Source: UBA8752 sp002172485 | GTDB taxonomy: Bacteria > Bacteroidota > Bacteroidia > Flavobacteriales_D > Sanyastnellaceae | Assembly: GCA_042089915.1 (NCBI GenBank) | Contig: JBELJZ010000009.1 | Coordinates: 1-64,000, forward strand | DNA: 64,000 nt | Direction: 5' to 3' | The notes under the pieces: generated by a model | The model's database searches: none | What the model saw: the letters and a program-made list of their open reading frames with translations, nothing else | Told to the model about the DNA's origin: nothing | Shown: piece after piece, positions 1 to 10,824 of the stretch | How positions within the stretch are numbered: the stretch's first letter is position 1 | How the letters are laid out: each line of letters starts with the position of its first letter | Position numbers and translations under genes: made by a program

Positions 1-2466
<2,466 letters not shown>

Positions 2467-2496
2467 GCCCTTTGAACCCGCATGAAGCGGTGAAAA

Positions 2497-2982
2497 TCAG
2501 TTGGCCACGTAGAGTGCCACGCCGACCAGCGTGATCATCCAGCCGAGGGCCAAGGCCCAGCTGATGCGCTGGTTGCGCTTCTCATTGGTGCGGAGGACCT
2601 GGAGTTCGTACACCTTATCGAGGGAGGTCTTGACGAGGGCGAAGGCCGCGTTGGACTTCACGATGTAGTCGTCCGCGCCATTCTTGAGGGACTCGACGGC
2701 CACTTCGAGGCTGTCCTGTCCGCTGAAGAAAATGACGTGGGTTTGTGGGCTGCGCTCCTTGATGGCTTCCAGCACTTCCAAACCGTTGAGGTCGCCTCCG
2801 CCGCTCAGGTCGAAGTCGAGGACCACGGCGCGCTCGTCGAAACGGTCGAGCGACTCGAGGAAGCTCTCCCCATCGTGGAACTTGTCCACGTGGTTGTAGC
2901 CGTTGCGAATGAGGAAGTCGCGAAGGACTTCGGTGTTGGGGATGTCGTCGTCGACGAGGGCAATCTTGAGGTGCTTGCTCAT
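2497..2982 (-). CDS. Response-regulator receiver protein with C-terminal membrane helix
   Basis: This is a single receiver domain of about 125 residues. The acidic pocket is LVDDD near residue 10, the phospho-accepting Asp lies in VVLDFDL, and the conserved Lys is in DDYIVKS. No DNA-binding or enzymatic output domain follows. A basic linker (NEKRNQR) leads into one hydrophobic helix at about residues 141-160, so the receiver is predicted to be tethered to the inner face of the cytoplasmic membrane. Its start overlaps the stop of the upstream HPt gene by one base (TAATG), indicating translational coupling. It converges with the hybrid kinase gene. A role as phosphate sink or membrane-localised relay partner is inference. 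Confidence 0.88.
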   Translation of the reverse strand: MSKHLKIALVDDDIPNTEVLRDFLIRNGYNHVDKFHDGESFLESLDRFDERAVVLDFDLSGGGDLNGLEVLEAIKERSPQTHVIFFSGQDSLEVAVESLKNGADDYIVKSNAAFALVKTSLDKVYELQVLRTNEKRNQRISWALALGWMITLVGVALYVAN

Positions 2983-3296
2983 TACAGTTGGTCTTGCAGG
3001 TTCTGAATCAATGCGGACAGGAGCTCACACGTCTTGTCCAGGCCGGCTTGGTCAATCGTCCCTCCTCCCTTGATGGTCTGCTCTTGGCTGGCCATGAGGG
3101 TGTGGGCTTCGGCCGCCCCGATGGTTTGCACCTGGCTTTTGAGCTTGTGCAGGATGGACCGGATTGGCTCCTGGTCGGCATTCACATCGCTGGACTTCAA
3201 ACGGTCCAATTCCGGCTCGAGGGTATCCAGAAAAAGGCGGAGATAGTACTTTTTCTTCTCCGGGTCTCCGGCGGAGAGGCGGTCGATGATTTCCAT
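2982..3296 (-). CDS. HPt (histidine phosphotransfer) domain protein
   Basis: This 104-residue, mostly helical protein has LHKLKSQVQTIGA near residues 50-62, matching the HPt core HxLKxxxxxxG in which the His carries the phosphate. The length fits a stand-alone HPt four-helix bundle. It is followed with a one-base overlap by the membrane-tethered receiver gene and lies opposite the hybrid kinase, so it probably shuttles phosphate between the kinase receivers and another receiver. It is assigned by motif only; the sequence is otherwise divergent. Confidence 0.78.
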   Translation of the reverse strand: MEIIDRLSAGDPEKKKYYLRLFLDTLEPELDRLKSSDVNADQEPIRSILHKLKSQVQTIGAAEAHTLMASQEQTIKGGGTIDQAGLDKTCELLSALIQNLQDQL

Positions 3297-3341
3297 GGCG
3301 GTGAAGTCCGAAGATAACCCCTGCCGCGCATCCGGCGAACC

Positions 3342-4295
3342 TCAGAAGGACGCACTCGCCGTCTGCGGCGGCGGGAACAACCAGGTCAACTGCAACGTGT
3401 GGTTGAACACCCGGTAGTCGGACAGGCCAATCACAATGCCATCGTATGCGGCGCAATACGCGAGTTCCAATCCCGCGCCAGCATCGAGGTAGGCCTCGGC
3501 TCCAATGCGGGCATATGCGCCATACCCCACGCCCCAAGTGAGGTCTGGCGTGCCGGCGCCAAAGACCTGGCCGTTTCGCGGCACGATCAAATCGTACGTG
3601 CTCTGGGCCACTTCGATGTAGTGCTCGCGGATTCGTGTGGCCATCAGGCTTCCGCCCAATTCGAAAATCCAACTGGCACTCTGGTCGATGGGACTCGCCG
3701 TTCGATACCCCAGACGCGCCTGCATGCGGTCCTCACCAGCGAAAATTCCAAAGTCCCGGAGGTCGGTGGATCCCTGTCCCTGATCGGGCAACAACCCGGT
3801 GTTCAATTGCCAAGCTCCTCGGCTTTTGAGGCGCCAAATGTCGAGGTCCAGCGCAATGGCATTCTCCAGATTGAACCGCTGCATGACGCGCAATCCAAAG
3901 CCGAAGCTCACATCGTAGCGCTGGTCAATGGGATAGGTCGCCACGGAAATGGCCCCGGCATCGGGTAAGCCGAGGTCCTGTGCGATCCGGTTCCGCGCGG
4001 TGTTGCCGCTTCCTCCGGCCACACTGTTCCAGTCGAGACGCTCGGGGATGCTGATCAACTCCCGGAACACGTCGCCGAGTTCTCCGGTGCCCGTGCCGTT
4101 GTAGAAAAGACTCGACGCACCGCCCGCCTTGCCAACATTGATGTTCAGGCCAAAGTGCAGCTTCTTGGGGCGCTCAAAGTCTCCCAAGAGGTCACTGTCA
4201 TCGTAAGGCTCGTAGTTGTACACCTGCGCCTGGGCCGCTCCGTGTACCGCGAGACAAAGTACCACGGCCTTCCACACCGTTCGAATGGACATCAT
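3342..4295 (-). CDS. Outer-membrane beta-barrel-type hypothetical protein
   Basis: A 317-residue protein with a signal peptide (hydrophobic core VVLCLAVHGAAQAQ, cleavage after AQA). The rest has alternating hydrophobic/polar strands rich in Gly and aromatic residues (for example YDVSFGFGLRVMQRF and LGYRTASP), typical of small Bacteroidota outer-membrane barrels. It ends in Phe, as many barrel proteins do. Two Met codons stand together at the start; either could be used. It is divergent from the exonuclease gene, with 54 bp between the start codons. The specific family is not recognised and no enzymatic motif is visible. Confidence 0.7.
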   Translation of the reverse strand: MMSIRTVWKAVVLCLAVHGAAQAQVYNYEPYDDSDLLGDFERPKKLHFGLNINVGKAGGASSLFYNGTGTGELGDVFRELISIPERLDWNSVAGGSGNTARNRIAQDLGLPDAGAISVATYPIDQRYDVSFGFGLRVMQRFNLENAIALDLDIWRLKSRGAWQLNTGLLPDQGQGSTDLRDFGIFAGEDRMQARLGYRTASPIDQSASWIFELGGSLMATRIREHYIEVAQSTYDLIVPRNGQVFGAGTPDLTWGVGYGAYARIGAEAYLDAGAGLELAYCAAYDGIVIGLSDYRVFNHTLQLTWLFPPPQTASASF

Positions 4296-4349
4296 GCCGG
4301 AAATTTAGCAACGTATATCCACGGTGGACCCGTGGAGGTCCTTTGCCCC

Positions 4350-5669
4350 ATGCCCGACGCCCCCACCACCTTCGCCATCGTTGACATCGAGACCAACGGT
4401 GGGTCTCCGACTGGAGACAACATCACGGAAGTGGCGGCCATCCTGCACGATGGGCGGCGGGAGCTGGACCGCTGGGTGCACCTCATTCATCCCGCCCGGC
4501 CCATTCCCATGGGCATCACCCGCCTCACGGGCATCGACGACGACATGGTCGCGGACGCCCCCACGTTTGACGCCATCGCCGAAGACCTGCACACCTTTCT
4601 CGGGGACGCCGTGTTCGTGGCCCACAACGTGTCGTTCGACCTCCGTCACCTGCAGGCGGGATTCAAGACCGCGGGCCTGCACTACAACCCGCGCCGCCTC
4701 TGCACCGTGCGCATGTCGCGGAAGTGGCTCAAAGGGCCGCACCGCTACAGCTTGGGCGCGCTCTGCGAGTATTTCGACATCGAGAACGAGGCCCACCACA
4801 GGGCCTGGGGAGACGCCACGGCCACGGCCGAGCTCTTCGCCAAACTGTGGCGCGACCACGCCGAGGAGATGGCCGCGGAATTCGGCCGCGGCGGCGGCAC
4901 TTCGTGGTGGCCGCCTCACCTCCCCCCTGACGCCTTGGCAGACATCCCCTCCACTCCAGGTGTGTACCGCTTTCTCGACGGAGAAGGCAAGCTGGCCTAT
5001 GTCGGCATGAGCAAAAACCTCGCTTCTCGCGTGCGGCAGCATTTCAATGGCAGCGGCAGCGAGGCCCGCTCACAGAAGCTTCGGCGGCTCGTCCACAACA
5101 TCACATGGGAGGAAACGGGGTCCGAAACCATGGCCGCCGTGTTGGAAGACGTGTTGATCCGGCGGCACCATCCGCCGCTGAATCGGGCGCAGAAGGTCGT
5201 CGGCAAGGGCTGGGCCGTCGACACCTTCACCTGCAGGCAGGACACGGTGCGCTTTTCCTTGACGAAAGGAGGTCGGGCCACCTCGTTGAAGCGGTTTCGG
5301 TCCAAGAACGAAGGGGAAAGCTGGCTCCGACACGAAGTCGAAGCGCGCGGGCTGAATCCCGCCTGGTCCGGACTTCACGGCACGGCTTGGCAAGAAGGAT
5401 GGGTCGACAATGCGGCATCACGTGCGCTGCACAATGCCCGCGCCGCCCAGTGGATCAACGACATCCGGGCGGCCAAAGCCGCCCAATCCAAGCGGGATGT
5501 GATAGGCCTGCCGGCCGCCCCTGACGGCACCCTCCCCGAATTGCAACTCGAGGAAGGGCGCTTCAAGGCCTATCGATTCCGGGTTCCGAGTGAGGACACG
5601 GCTTGGATTCCCGATGCGGGGTCAAGCCGCATCGACGCCGTCCTGGAGCGCCACTTTGCCCGGGTCTGA
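4350..5669 (+). CDS. DEDDh exonuclease fused to a GIY-YIG nuclease domain
   Basis: The protein has 439 residues from the ATG at 4350. An upstream in-frame Met would run into the divergent gene, so it was rejected. The N-terminal DnaQ-like 3'-5' exonuclease has Exo I (IVDIETNGG), Exo II (VAHNVSFDLRHL) and Exo III with the His and Asp of HHRAWGDATATAELF. A UvrC-like GIY-YIG domain follows near residue 200: PGVYRFLDGEGKLAYVGMSK, then SRVRQHF. The C-terminal 150 residues are uncharacterised. Family knowledge: polymerase III epsilon-like/GIY-YIG fusions are found in several phyla and are suspected to act in repair. A CCTTTG four bases before the ATG resembles the -7 element, so the transcript may be almost leaderless. 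Confidence 0.88.
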   Translation: MPDAPTTFAIVDIETNGGSPTGDNITEVAAILHDGRRELDRWVHLIHPARPIPMGITRLTGIDDDMVADAPTFDAIAEDLHTFLGDAVFVAHNVSFDLRHLQAGFKTAGLHYNPRRLCTVRMSRKWLKGPHRYSLGALCEYFDIENEAHHRAWGDATATAELFAKLWRDHAEEMAAEFGRGGGTSWWPPHLPPDALADIPSTPGVYRFLDGEGKLAYVGMSKNLASRVRQHFNGSGSEARSQKLRRLVHNITWEETGSETMAAVLEDVLIRRHHPPLNRAQKVVGKGWAVDTFTCRQDTVRFSLTKGGRATSLKRFRSKNEGESWLRHEVEARGLNPAWSGLHGTAWQEGWVDNAASRALHNARAAQWINDIRAAKAAQSKRDVIGLPAAPDGTLPELQLEEGRFKAYRFRVPSEDTAWIPDAGSSRIDAVLERHFARV

Positions 5670-5822
5670 TCAGTTCAGGTGCACAACGCCGTTCACCGTG
5701 GAGGCTCCACGGGAGGTCGTGCGGACGTGATTCAATACGAAGTCAATGGCATGGTCCGGGGCGGACCATTGGTCGACGGAAGGGCGGGAAGAAGAAAGGG
5801 AATTCGGGGTAAGCTGCTCCAT
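5670..5822 (-). CDS. Small ORF, 50 residues, unknown
   Basis: This 50-codon frame starts with an ATG at 5822 and stops at 5670, abutting the stop of the exonuclease gene. The second half reads like a real protein end, with DHAIDFVLNHVRTTSRG followed by ASTVNGVVHLN. The frame is also open upstream into the hairpin region, so it may be the tail of a decayed gene rather than an intact one. Apart from this frame and the hairpin at 5872-5898, the gap between the exonuclease and the sigma factor shows nothing. Confidence 0.25.
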   Translation of the reverse strand: MEQLTPNSLSSSRPSVDQWSAPDHAIDFVLNHVRTTSRGASTVNGVVHLN

Positions 5823-5871
5823 GCGCGTTGGTCTGGGGTTCCGCTGCGTTGCGGTCAGGGGTGAAACGACA

Positions 5872-5898
5872 GAAGCCGGAGCGTATTGCCCCGGCTTC
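5872..5898 (-). terminator. Hairpin downstream of the ECF sigma factor gene
   Basis: A perfect 8-bp inverted repeat (GAAGCCGG / CCGGCTTC) with an 11-base loop lies 30 bp past the sigma factor stop. On the minus strand it is followed by TGTCGTTT, a weak T-rich tail. Confidence 0.5.
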
Positions 5899-5927
5899 CA
5901 AAAATTCGTGTCGGAGCCGTCGGAGGG

Positions 5928-6515
5928 TCAATCCAAAGTCAGGGACACGTCTTGCTCTTCCATCATGCGGCGCAAGTTGATCAAGGCATAGCGCATGCGG
6001 CCAAGGGCGGTGTTGATGCTCACGTCCGTCTCTTCTGCAATGTCCTTGAAACTCATGCCCTTGTGGATGCGCATGTGCACCACGGCTTGTTGTTCTGCAG
6101 GCAATTGGGTCACGAGCTCCTGCAGGTCGTCCGCGATGCGCTCGCCGATCATTTCATCTTCACGCGTTGGACCGCTCTCGGCGATGTTGCCCAGCAGATC
6201 GTATTCCTCAGAGCTGCGGCTCATCGGCATCCGCTTCTGGCGCCGGAAATGATCGATGCCCGCATTGTGTGCGATCCGCAACACCCATGGCAGGAACTTC
6301 CCTTCCTCATTGTACCGGCCGCTGCGCAGCACGTCCACCACCTTGATGAAGACGTCCTGAAAGAGGTCGGCGGCCACGTCGTGGTCCCGGACGAGCAAGT
6401 ACAGCTTGGTGTACACCTGATCGCGGTGACGGGCAAAGAGGGTTTCGAAGGCGCGCTGGTCGCCTTGTTGGAAATGCGCAATGAGTGCGCGGTCTGGGTT
6501 GGGCTGTTGGGCCAT
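5928..6515 (-). CDS. RNA polymerase sigma factor, sigma-70 family, ECF type
   Basis: A 195-residue protein with sigma region 2 (ADLFQDVFIKVVD, then FLPWVLRIAHNAGIDHFRRQ) and region 4 (GMSFKDIAEETDVSINTALG, a helix-turn-helix). Regions 1 and 3 are absent, as usual for extracytoplasmic-function sigma factors. It directs core RNA polymerase to a specific promoter set. No anti-sigma gene adjoins it, so the control mechanism is not evident. It is divergent from uvrA with about 190 bp between the starts. Confidence 0.93.
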   Translation of the reverse strand: MAQQPNPDRALIAHFQQGDQRAFETLFARHRDQVYTKLYLLVRDHDVAADLFQDVFIKVVDVLRSGRYNEEGKFLPWVLRIAHNAGIDHFRRQKRMPMSRSSEEYDLLGNIAESGPTREDEMIGERIADDLQELVTQLPAEQQAVVHMRIHKGMSFKDIAEETDVSINTALGRMRYALINLRRMMEEQDVSLTLD

Positions 6516-6701
6516 GACACTACAAATTGTGCACGCTCCGTCGTGGGGGAGATCCTCAGTTCAAAGACGTGCGGTGGGGTAGTGTCGATCGATGGCCGTT
6601 CCTTTTGAACGCTGCACTTGCAACGCCAACCTAAGATAAGGAACTCTTTGGGGGAAACTCGAACTCCGGGGCCACAAAGGCTGTTAACTCCCTGCCAATC
6701 C

Positions 6702-9548
6702 ATGCCCGAACTTCGCCCCATGGCCCCCCCTCCCCGCGTCATCCGGATCCGTGGTGCCCGCGTCCACAACCTGCGAAACGTGGACGTCGACCTCCCCCTG
6801 CGCACCCTGACCGTGGTGACGGGTCTGAGCGGTTCGGGCAAAAGCTCGTTGGCTTTTGACACCCTCTATGCGGAGGGGCAGCGGCGCTACGTCGAGTCCC
6901 TCAGTGCGTATGTCCGTCAATTTGCCGGCCGACTGGAGAAACCCGACGTCGACCGCATTGACAACCTCACCCCCGCCATTGCGGTCGAACAAAAGGTGGC
7001 TTCCCGGAGCAGCCGCTCCACGGTGGGCACCGTCACGGAAGTACACGACCATTTGAAATTGCTTTGGGCCCGCATCGGACGGACGTTCAGCCCGGTCTCC
7101 GGCCATGAAGTGCGCAAGGACACCGTGACCGATGTGGTTCGGGCGGCCAGTGCACGGCCCGCCGGTGCGCGGTTCATGGTCTGCGCTCCGGTGCGCGTTC
7201 CCGAGGACCGCAGCCTGAAGGCCCAATTGGAAGTGTGGCAACAGCAAGGCTTTGCCCGCTTGCTGGTCGACGGTGCGCCCTCCACCATCGCCGATCTCAT
7301 TCCCCAGCTGGACGACGACGCCACGCCGGATGCCGTCCTGCACCTCGTCATCGACCGCCTGGCCCGCCCCGAGGAGGTTGAGCTCGAGGAATTCGAGCAG
7401 CGTCTGGCCGATTCGGTGGACACCGCCTTCTACGAAGGACATGGTGCGTGTGAGTTGCACTGGGTCGAAGCCAACGGCACGACCATCGAGGCGTTCAGCG
7501 ACCGGTTCGAGTTGGATGGTATGGCGTTTGAACTCCCCTCCCCTGACCTGTTCAGCTTCAACAGTCCGCAGGGAGCCTGTCCCACCTGTGAAGGGTTCGG
7601 CCACGTCATCGGCGTCAGCGAAGACCTGGTGATCCCGGATCCGTCCAAAAGCGTCTTCGACAATGCGGTGGCGCCTTGGCGGGGCGAGAAAGCCAGCCGG
7701 TACAAGCAACGCATTCTTCAGAACGCCTACGACGCCGATTTCCCGGTGCACACCCCCTATGCCGACCTGACCGCCAAGCAAAAGCGTCAGTTGTGGCAAG
7801 GAACGCGTCATTGGAAAGGCATTGACGACTTCTTCGCGGCCTTGGAGGCCAAGAGCTACAAGATCCAGAACCGGGTCATGCTCAGCCGCTATCGGGGCAA
7901 GACAGCCTGCACGCACTGTGGAGGCAGCCGATTGAAACAGGAAGCCGGCCATGTCCGCATCGACGGACACGCGCTGCCCGACCTGTTGGCGCTGCCCGTG
8001 GAAGACGTCCTGACCACACTGCAGGGACTGGAGCTCACCCCCACCGAACAAGACATCGGGCAACGCCTTCTGTTGGAGGTCAACAACCGCCTTCAATTCC
8101 TGGTCGACGTCGGCCTAGGCTACCTCACCTTGAACCGCGGCAGCGCCACGCTGAGCGGCGGTGAAAGCCAGCGCATCCAGCTCGGCACGAGTCTGGGCAG
8201 CAGCCTCGTCGGCAGTACTTATGTCCTGGACGAGCCCAGCATCGGGCTCCACCCCCACGACACCGACCGGCTCATCCGCGTTCTTCAAGGGCTGCGCGAC
8301 TTGGGCAACACCGTGGTCGTCGTGGAACACGAGGAGAGTGTGATCCGCGCTGCAGACCATGTCGTGGACCTCGGCCCCCGCGCAGGCACCGAAGGCGGAG
8401 AGATCGTCTTTGCCGGTCCTTTTGCGGACCTGCTCGAAGCGGATGGCAGCCTCACCGCAGACTACCTGCTCGGACGGAAGCGCGTTCCCGTGCCGGAAAG
8501 CCGCCGGACCGGCGTGGGCACCCTCGGGGTCCGCAACGCCAAAGAGCACAACCTCCAAGGTGTGGATGCCGACTTTCTGCTCGGCGCCCTCAATGTGGTC
8601 ACCGGTGTTTCCGGATCCGGCAAGAGCACGTTGGTCAAACGCATCCTCTACCCGTTGTTGACCCGCGCACTCGATCTCGGCGGGGACCGTCCAGGCGTGA
8701 GTGACGGCTTGTCAGGCGACATCGACCGGATTGAAGGTGTCGAGTTTGTGGACCAGAACCCGATTGGCAAAAGCAGCCGGTCCAATCCGGCCACCTATGT
8801 CAAAGCCTGGGACGACGTGCGCAGCCTTTTTGCCGCCCAGCCTTTGGCGCGCAACCGAGGCTACAAGCCCTCCATGTTCAGCTTCAACACCAGCGGCGGC
8901 CGATGCGACACCTGCGAGGGAGAAGGCCGCGTGTCCATCGGGATGCAATTCATGGCCGACGTGACCCTGACCTGCGACGCCTGCAAGGGCCGGCGCTTCA
9001 CCGACGCCGTGCTCGAAATCGAAGTGGACGGCCACAACATCTTCGACGTCCTCAACATGACGGTGGCCGATGCCTCCGCGTTTTTCTCCTCACGGTCCAA
9101 GCCCACCGCCGCCGACCGTGGCATTGTGCGCAAACTGGCTCCTCTGCTGGAAGTGGGACTGGGCTATGTGACCCTCGGTCAAAGCGCCACAACGCTGAGT
9201 GGCGGGGAGGCCCAGCGCATCAAACTCGGGGCCTTTCTGGCGAAAGGGGACCGGGCCGGACACACCGTGTTCATTTTTGACGAACCCACCACCGGTCTCC
9301 ACTTCCACGACGTCGCCCAGTTGATTGAAGCTTTCGAAGCGCTCATCCGCCAAGGCCACACGGTCATCTGCGTGGAGCACAACCTCGACGTCATGGCCGC
9401 CTCGGACCGCATTGTCGACCTCGGTCCAGGTGGCGGTCGACACGGGGGACAACGCGTGGCGATGGGCACGCCGGAGGAAGTGGCACAATCTGTGCTATCC
9501 GTGACGGCAGCGTTCCTCCAAGAGCGCCTCACCTCACAATTCGATTGA
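6702..9548 (+). CDS. uvrA: Excinuclease ABC subunit A
   Basis: UvrA recognises bulky DNA lesions and loads UvrB in nucleotide excision repair. From the ATG at 6702 the protein has 948 residues, normal for the family; an in-frame TTG at 6618 would add 28 atypical residues. Two ABC ATPase halves are visible, with Walker A GLSGSGKSS near 41 and GVSGSGKST near 635 and signatures LSGGESQRIQL and LSGGEAQRIKL. Both zinc modules keep their Cys pairs (CPTC with CTHC; CDTC with CDAC). msrB follows after one base, so the two are probably co-transcribed. Confidence 0.98.
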   Translation: MPELRPMAPPPRVIRIRGARVHNLRNVDVDLPLRTLTVVTGLSGSGKSSLAFDTLYAEGQRRYVESLSAYVRQFAGRLEKPDVDRIDNLTPAIAVEQKVASRSSRSTVGTVTEVHDHLKLLWARIGRTFSPVSGHEVRKDTVTDVVRAASARPAGARFMVCAPVRVPEDRSLKAQLEVWQQQGFARLLVDGAPSTIADLIPQLDDDATPDAVLHLVIDRLARPEEVELEEFEQRLADSVDTAFYEGHGACELHWVEANGTTIEAFSDRFELDGMAFELPSPDLFSFNSPQGACPTCEGFGHVIGVSEDLVIPDPSKSVFDNAVAPWRGEKASRYKQRILQNAYDADFPVHTPYADLTAKQKRQLWQGTRHWKGIDDFFAALEAKSYKIQNRVMLSRYRGKTACTHCGGSRLKQEAGHVRIDGHALPDLLALPVEDVLTTLQGLELTPTEQDIGQRLLLEVNNRLQFLVDVGLGYLTLNRGSATLSGGESQRIQLGTSLGSSLVGSTYVLDEPSIGLHPHDTDRLIRVLQGLRDLGNTVVVVEHEESVIRAADHVVDLGPRAGTEGGEIVFAGPFADLLEADGSLTADYLLGRKRVPVPESRRTGVGTLGVRNAKEHNLQGVDADFLLGALNVVTGVSGSGKSTLVKRILYPLLTRALDLGGDRPGVSDGLSGDIDRIEGVEFVDQNPIGKSSRSNPATYVKAWDDVRSLFAAQPLARNRGYKPSMFSFNTSGGRCDTCEGEGRVSIGMQFMADVTLTCDACKGRRFTDAVLEIEVDGHNIFDVLNMTVADASAFFSSRSKPTAADRGIVRKLAPLLEVGLGYVTLGQSATTLSGGEAQRIKLGAFLAKGDRAGHTVFIFDEPTTGLHFHDVAQLIEAFEALIRQGHTVICVEHNLDVMAASDRIVDLGPGGGRHGGQRVAMGTPEEVAQSVLSVTAAFLQERLTSQFD

Positions 9549-9549
9549 C

Positions 9550-10098
9550 ATGAACATCACCATTCCGCTTTTCATCGCCGCCCTCCTGGCGGCCACCACC
9601 CTCCTCTCGAGCTGTAGTGCCCAAGAGACGCCGTCCGGTGACCAGACCGACGCTGTCGCCGATTCGGTGAAAGTGCAGAAGTCCGAAGCCGAGTGGAAGG
9701 AAGAACTGCCCCACATGGCGTGCTTCGTCCTGCGCGAAAAAGGCACCGAGCGCGCTTTCACCGGCGAATTCTGGGACCACCACGACAAAGGCGTCTACCG
9801 CTGTGCGGGATGCGGTCAAGCGCTGTTCGATTCCGACCACAAATTCGAATCGGGCACCGGATGGCCGAGCTTCTTCCAACCGGCGGAAGGCACCGCTGTC
9901 CTCGAGGAAGAGGACGACAGCTGGGGCATGCGCCGCGTGGAAGTGCTCTGCTCAGCCTGCGGTGGCCACTTGGGCCACGTCTTTGACGACGGACCAAAGC
10001 CCACCGGCTTGCGCTACTGCATCAACTCCGCGGCCTTGTCCTTTGACAAGGAGGACACCGAAGACAAGGAGAACGCACAGGGCATCCGCTGCGATTGA
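9550..10098 (+). CDS. msrB: Peptide-methionine (R)-S-oxide reductase, predicted lipoprotein
   Basis: MsrB reduces methionine-R-sulfoxide in oxidised proteins. The 182-residue protein starts with a lipoprotein signal (lipobox LSSC near residue 22), which predicts a periplasmic, membrane-anchored enzyme rather than the usual cytosolic one. The SelR domain has both zinc CxxC pairs (CAGC and CSAC), GTGWPSFF, and the catalytic Cys in RYCINSAALSF. The C-terminal tail is Glu/Asp/Lys-rich. It follows uvrA after a single base. Electron delivery would need an exported thioredoxin-like partner, which is not seen here. Confidence 0.95.
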   Translation: MNITIPLFIAALLAATTLLSSCSAQETPSGDQTDAVADSVKVQKSEAEWKEELPHMACFVLREKGTERAFTGEFWDHHDKGVYRCAGCGQALFDSDHKFESGTGWPSFFQPAEGTAVLEEEDDSWGMRRVEVLCSACGGHLGHVFDDGPKPTGLRYCINSAALSFDKEDTEDKENAQGIRCD

Positions 10099-10143
10099 TC
10101 CAGCATCGGGGACGCCTGTTTCCCCTTGCGCTGACCCAACATA

Positions 10144-10168
10144 AACGTCGCCCACAGGCGCCGTTTTT
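10144..10168 (+). terminator. Rho-independent terminator after msrB
   Basis: Arms AACG-CGCC and GGCG-CGTT, with one internal mismatch and a CACA loop, end in a run of five T on the plus strand, 46 bp past the msrB stop and between convergent genes. Confidence 0.6.
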
Positions 10169-10187
10169 CATGAGGTGTGAATGGCGT

Positions 10188-10820
10188 TCAGCGGATGCTG
10201 AGCTCGATGCCCCGCACGTCGATGAGCCGGGAAATCAAGCTGTCCGGGTATTGGGCCCGCTCATCTGCATCGCGGAGCGGCAGCGGACGGGTCCGGCCAT
10301 GGAGGTTGAGTCGTCCCGTGACTTCTCCCTCGGTCGTGAGCTGCATCAACAGCAGTTTGCCATCCGGCCCTGCCGCGGCTTGGCGCATGTCTGGCGTCAC
10401 AAACCAAGCTCCGTTGTCGGTGTAAAGGCGACTGCCGGTTTCAAATTCACTGAAATCCATCAGGAACGCGGTGAGGGCGTTCATGTAGTTGTCCTCATAT
10501 CCGATGGTCACCCAGCTGTCGTACTGCAGGCCATCGGTGGATCCTTGGACCACCGAGCGCTGGAGCTCATTGGCCGCGTTGACTCCGTTGGGGTGCTGGA
10601 AGAAGGGCGTCGTGCTCTTGACTTCGAGGTAATCCTCACCATCGCCAAAGACCGCATCGATTACATCGCCTTCCGCCTCCATTTGGGCGTAAATGCGGAA
10701 AGTCTTACCGGGCACCGTTCCCCGATTGTCGATTTCCTCGACAACGAGGGATTGAAATTGCGCCGAAGTACTGGCAAAGCTGAACAGGCCGAGACAGGCC
10801 AGGAAAAGACGGGTCGTCAT
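10188..10820 (-). CDS. Small secreted protein made of one YDSW domain
   Basis: The start at 10820 is chosen because it begins a signal peptide (TRLFLACLGLFSFASTSAQ); an upstream in-frame codon adds 30 atypical residues. The mature part of about 190 residues is essentially one copy of the unnamed domain also found in the genes at 11802-14951, 45196-48000 and 48186-49931. Its landmarks are FRIYAQM, VFGDGEDYLE, QYDSWVTIGYED and GKLLLMQLTTEGE. There is no recognisable T9SS C-terminal domain and no lipobox. It is the last gene of a three-gene operon, four bases after the PorP/SprF gene, whose first gene carries the same domain at its N-terminus. Function unknown. Confidence 0.8.
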   Translation of the reverse strand: MTTRLFLACLGLFSFASTSAQFQSLVVEEIDNRGTVPGKTFRIYAQMEAEGDVIDAVFGDGEDYLEVKSTTPFFQHPNGVNAANELQRSVVQGSTDGLQYDSWVTIGYEDNYMNALTAFLMDFSEFETGSRLYTDNGAWFVTPDMRQAAAGPDGKLLLMQLTTEGEVTGRLNLHGRTRPLPLRDADERAQYPDSLISRLIDVRGIELSIR

Positions 10821-10824
10821 GGGG

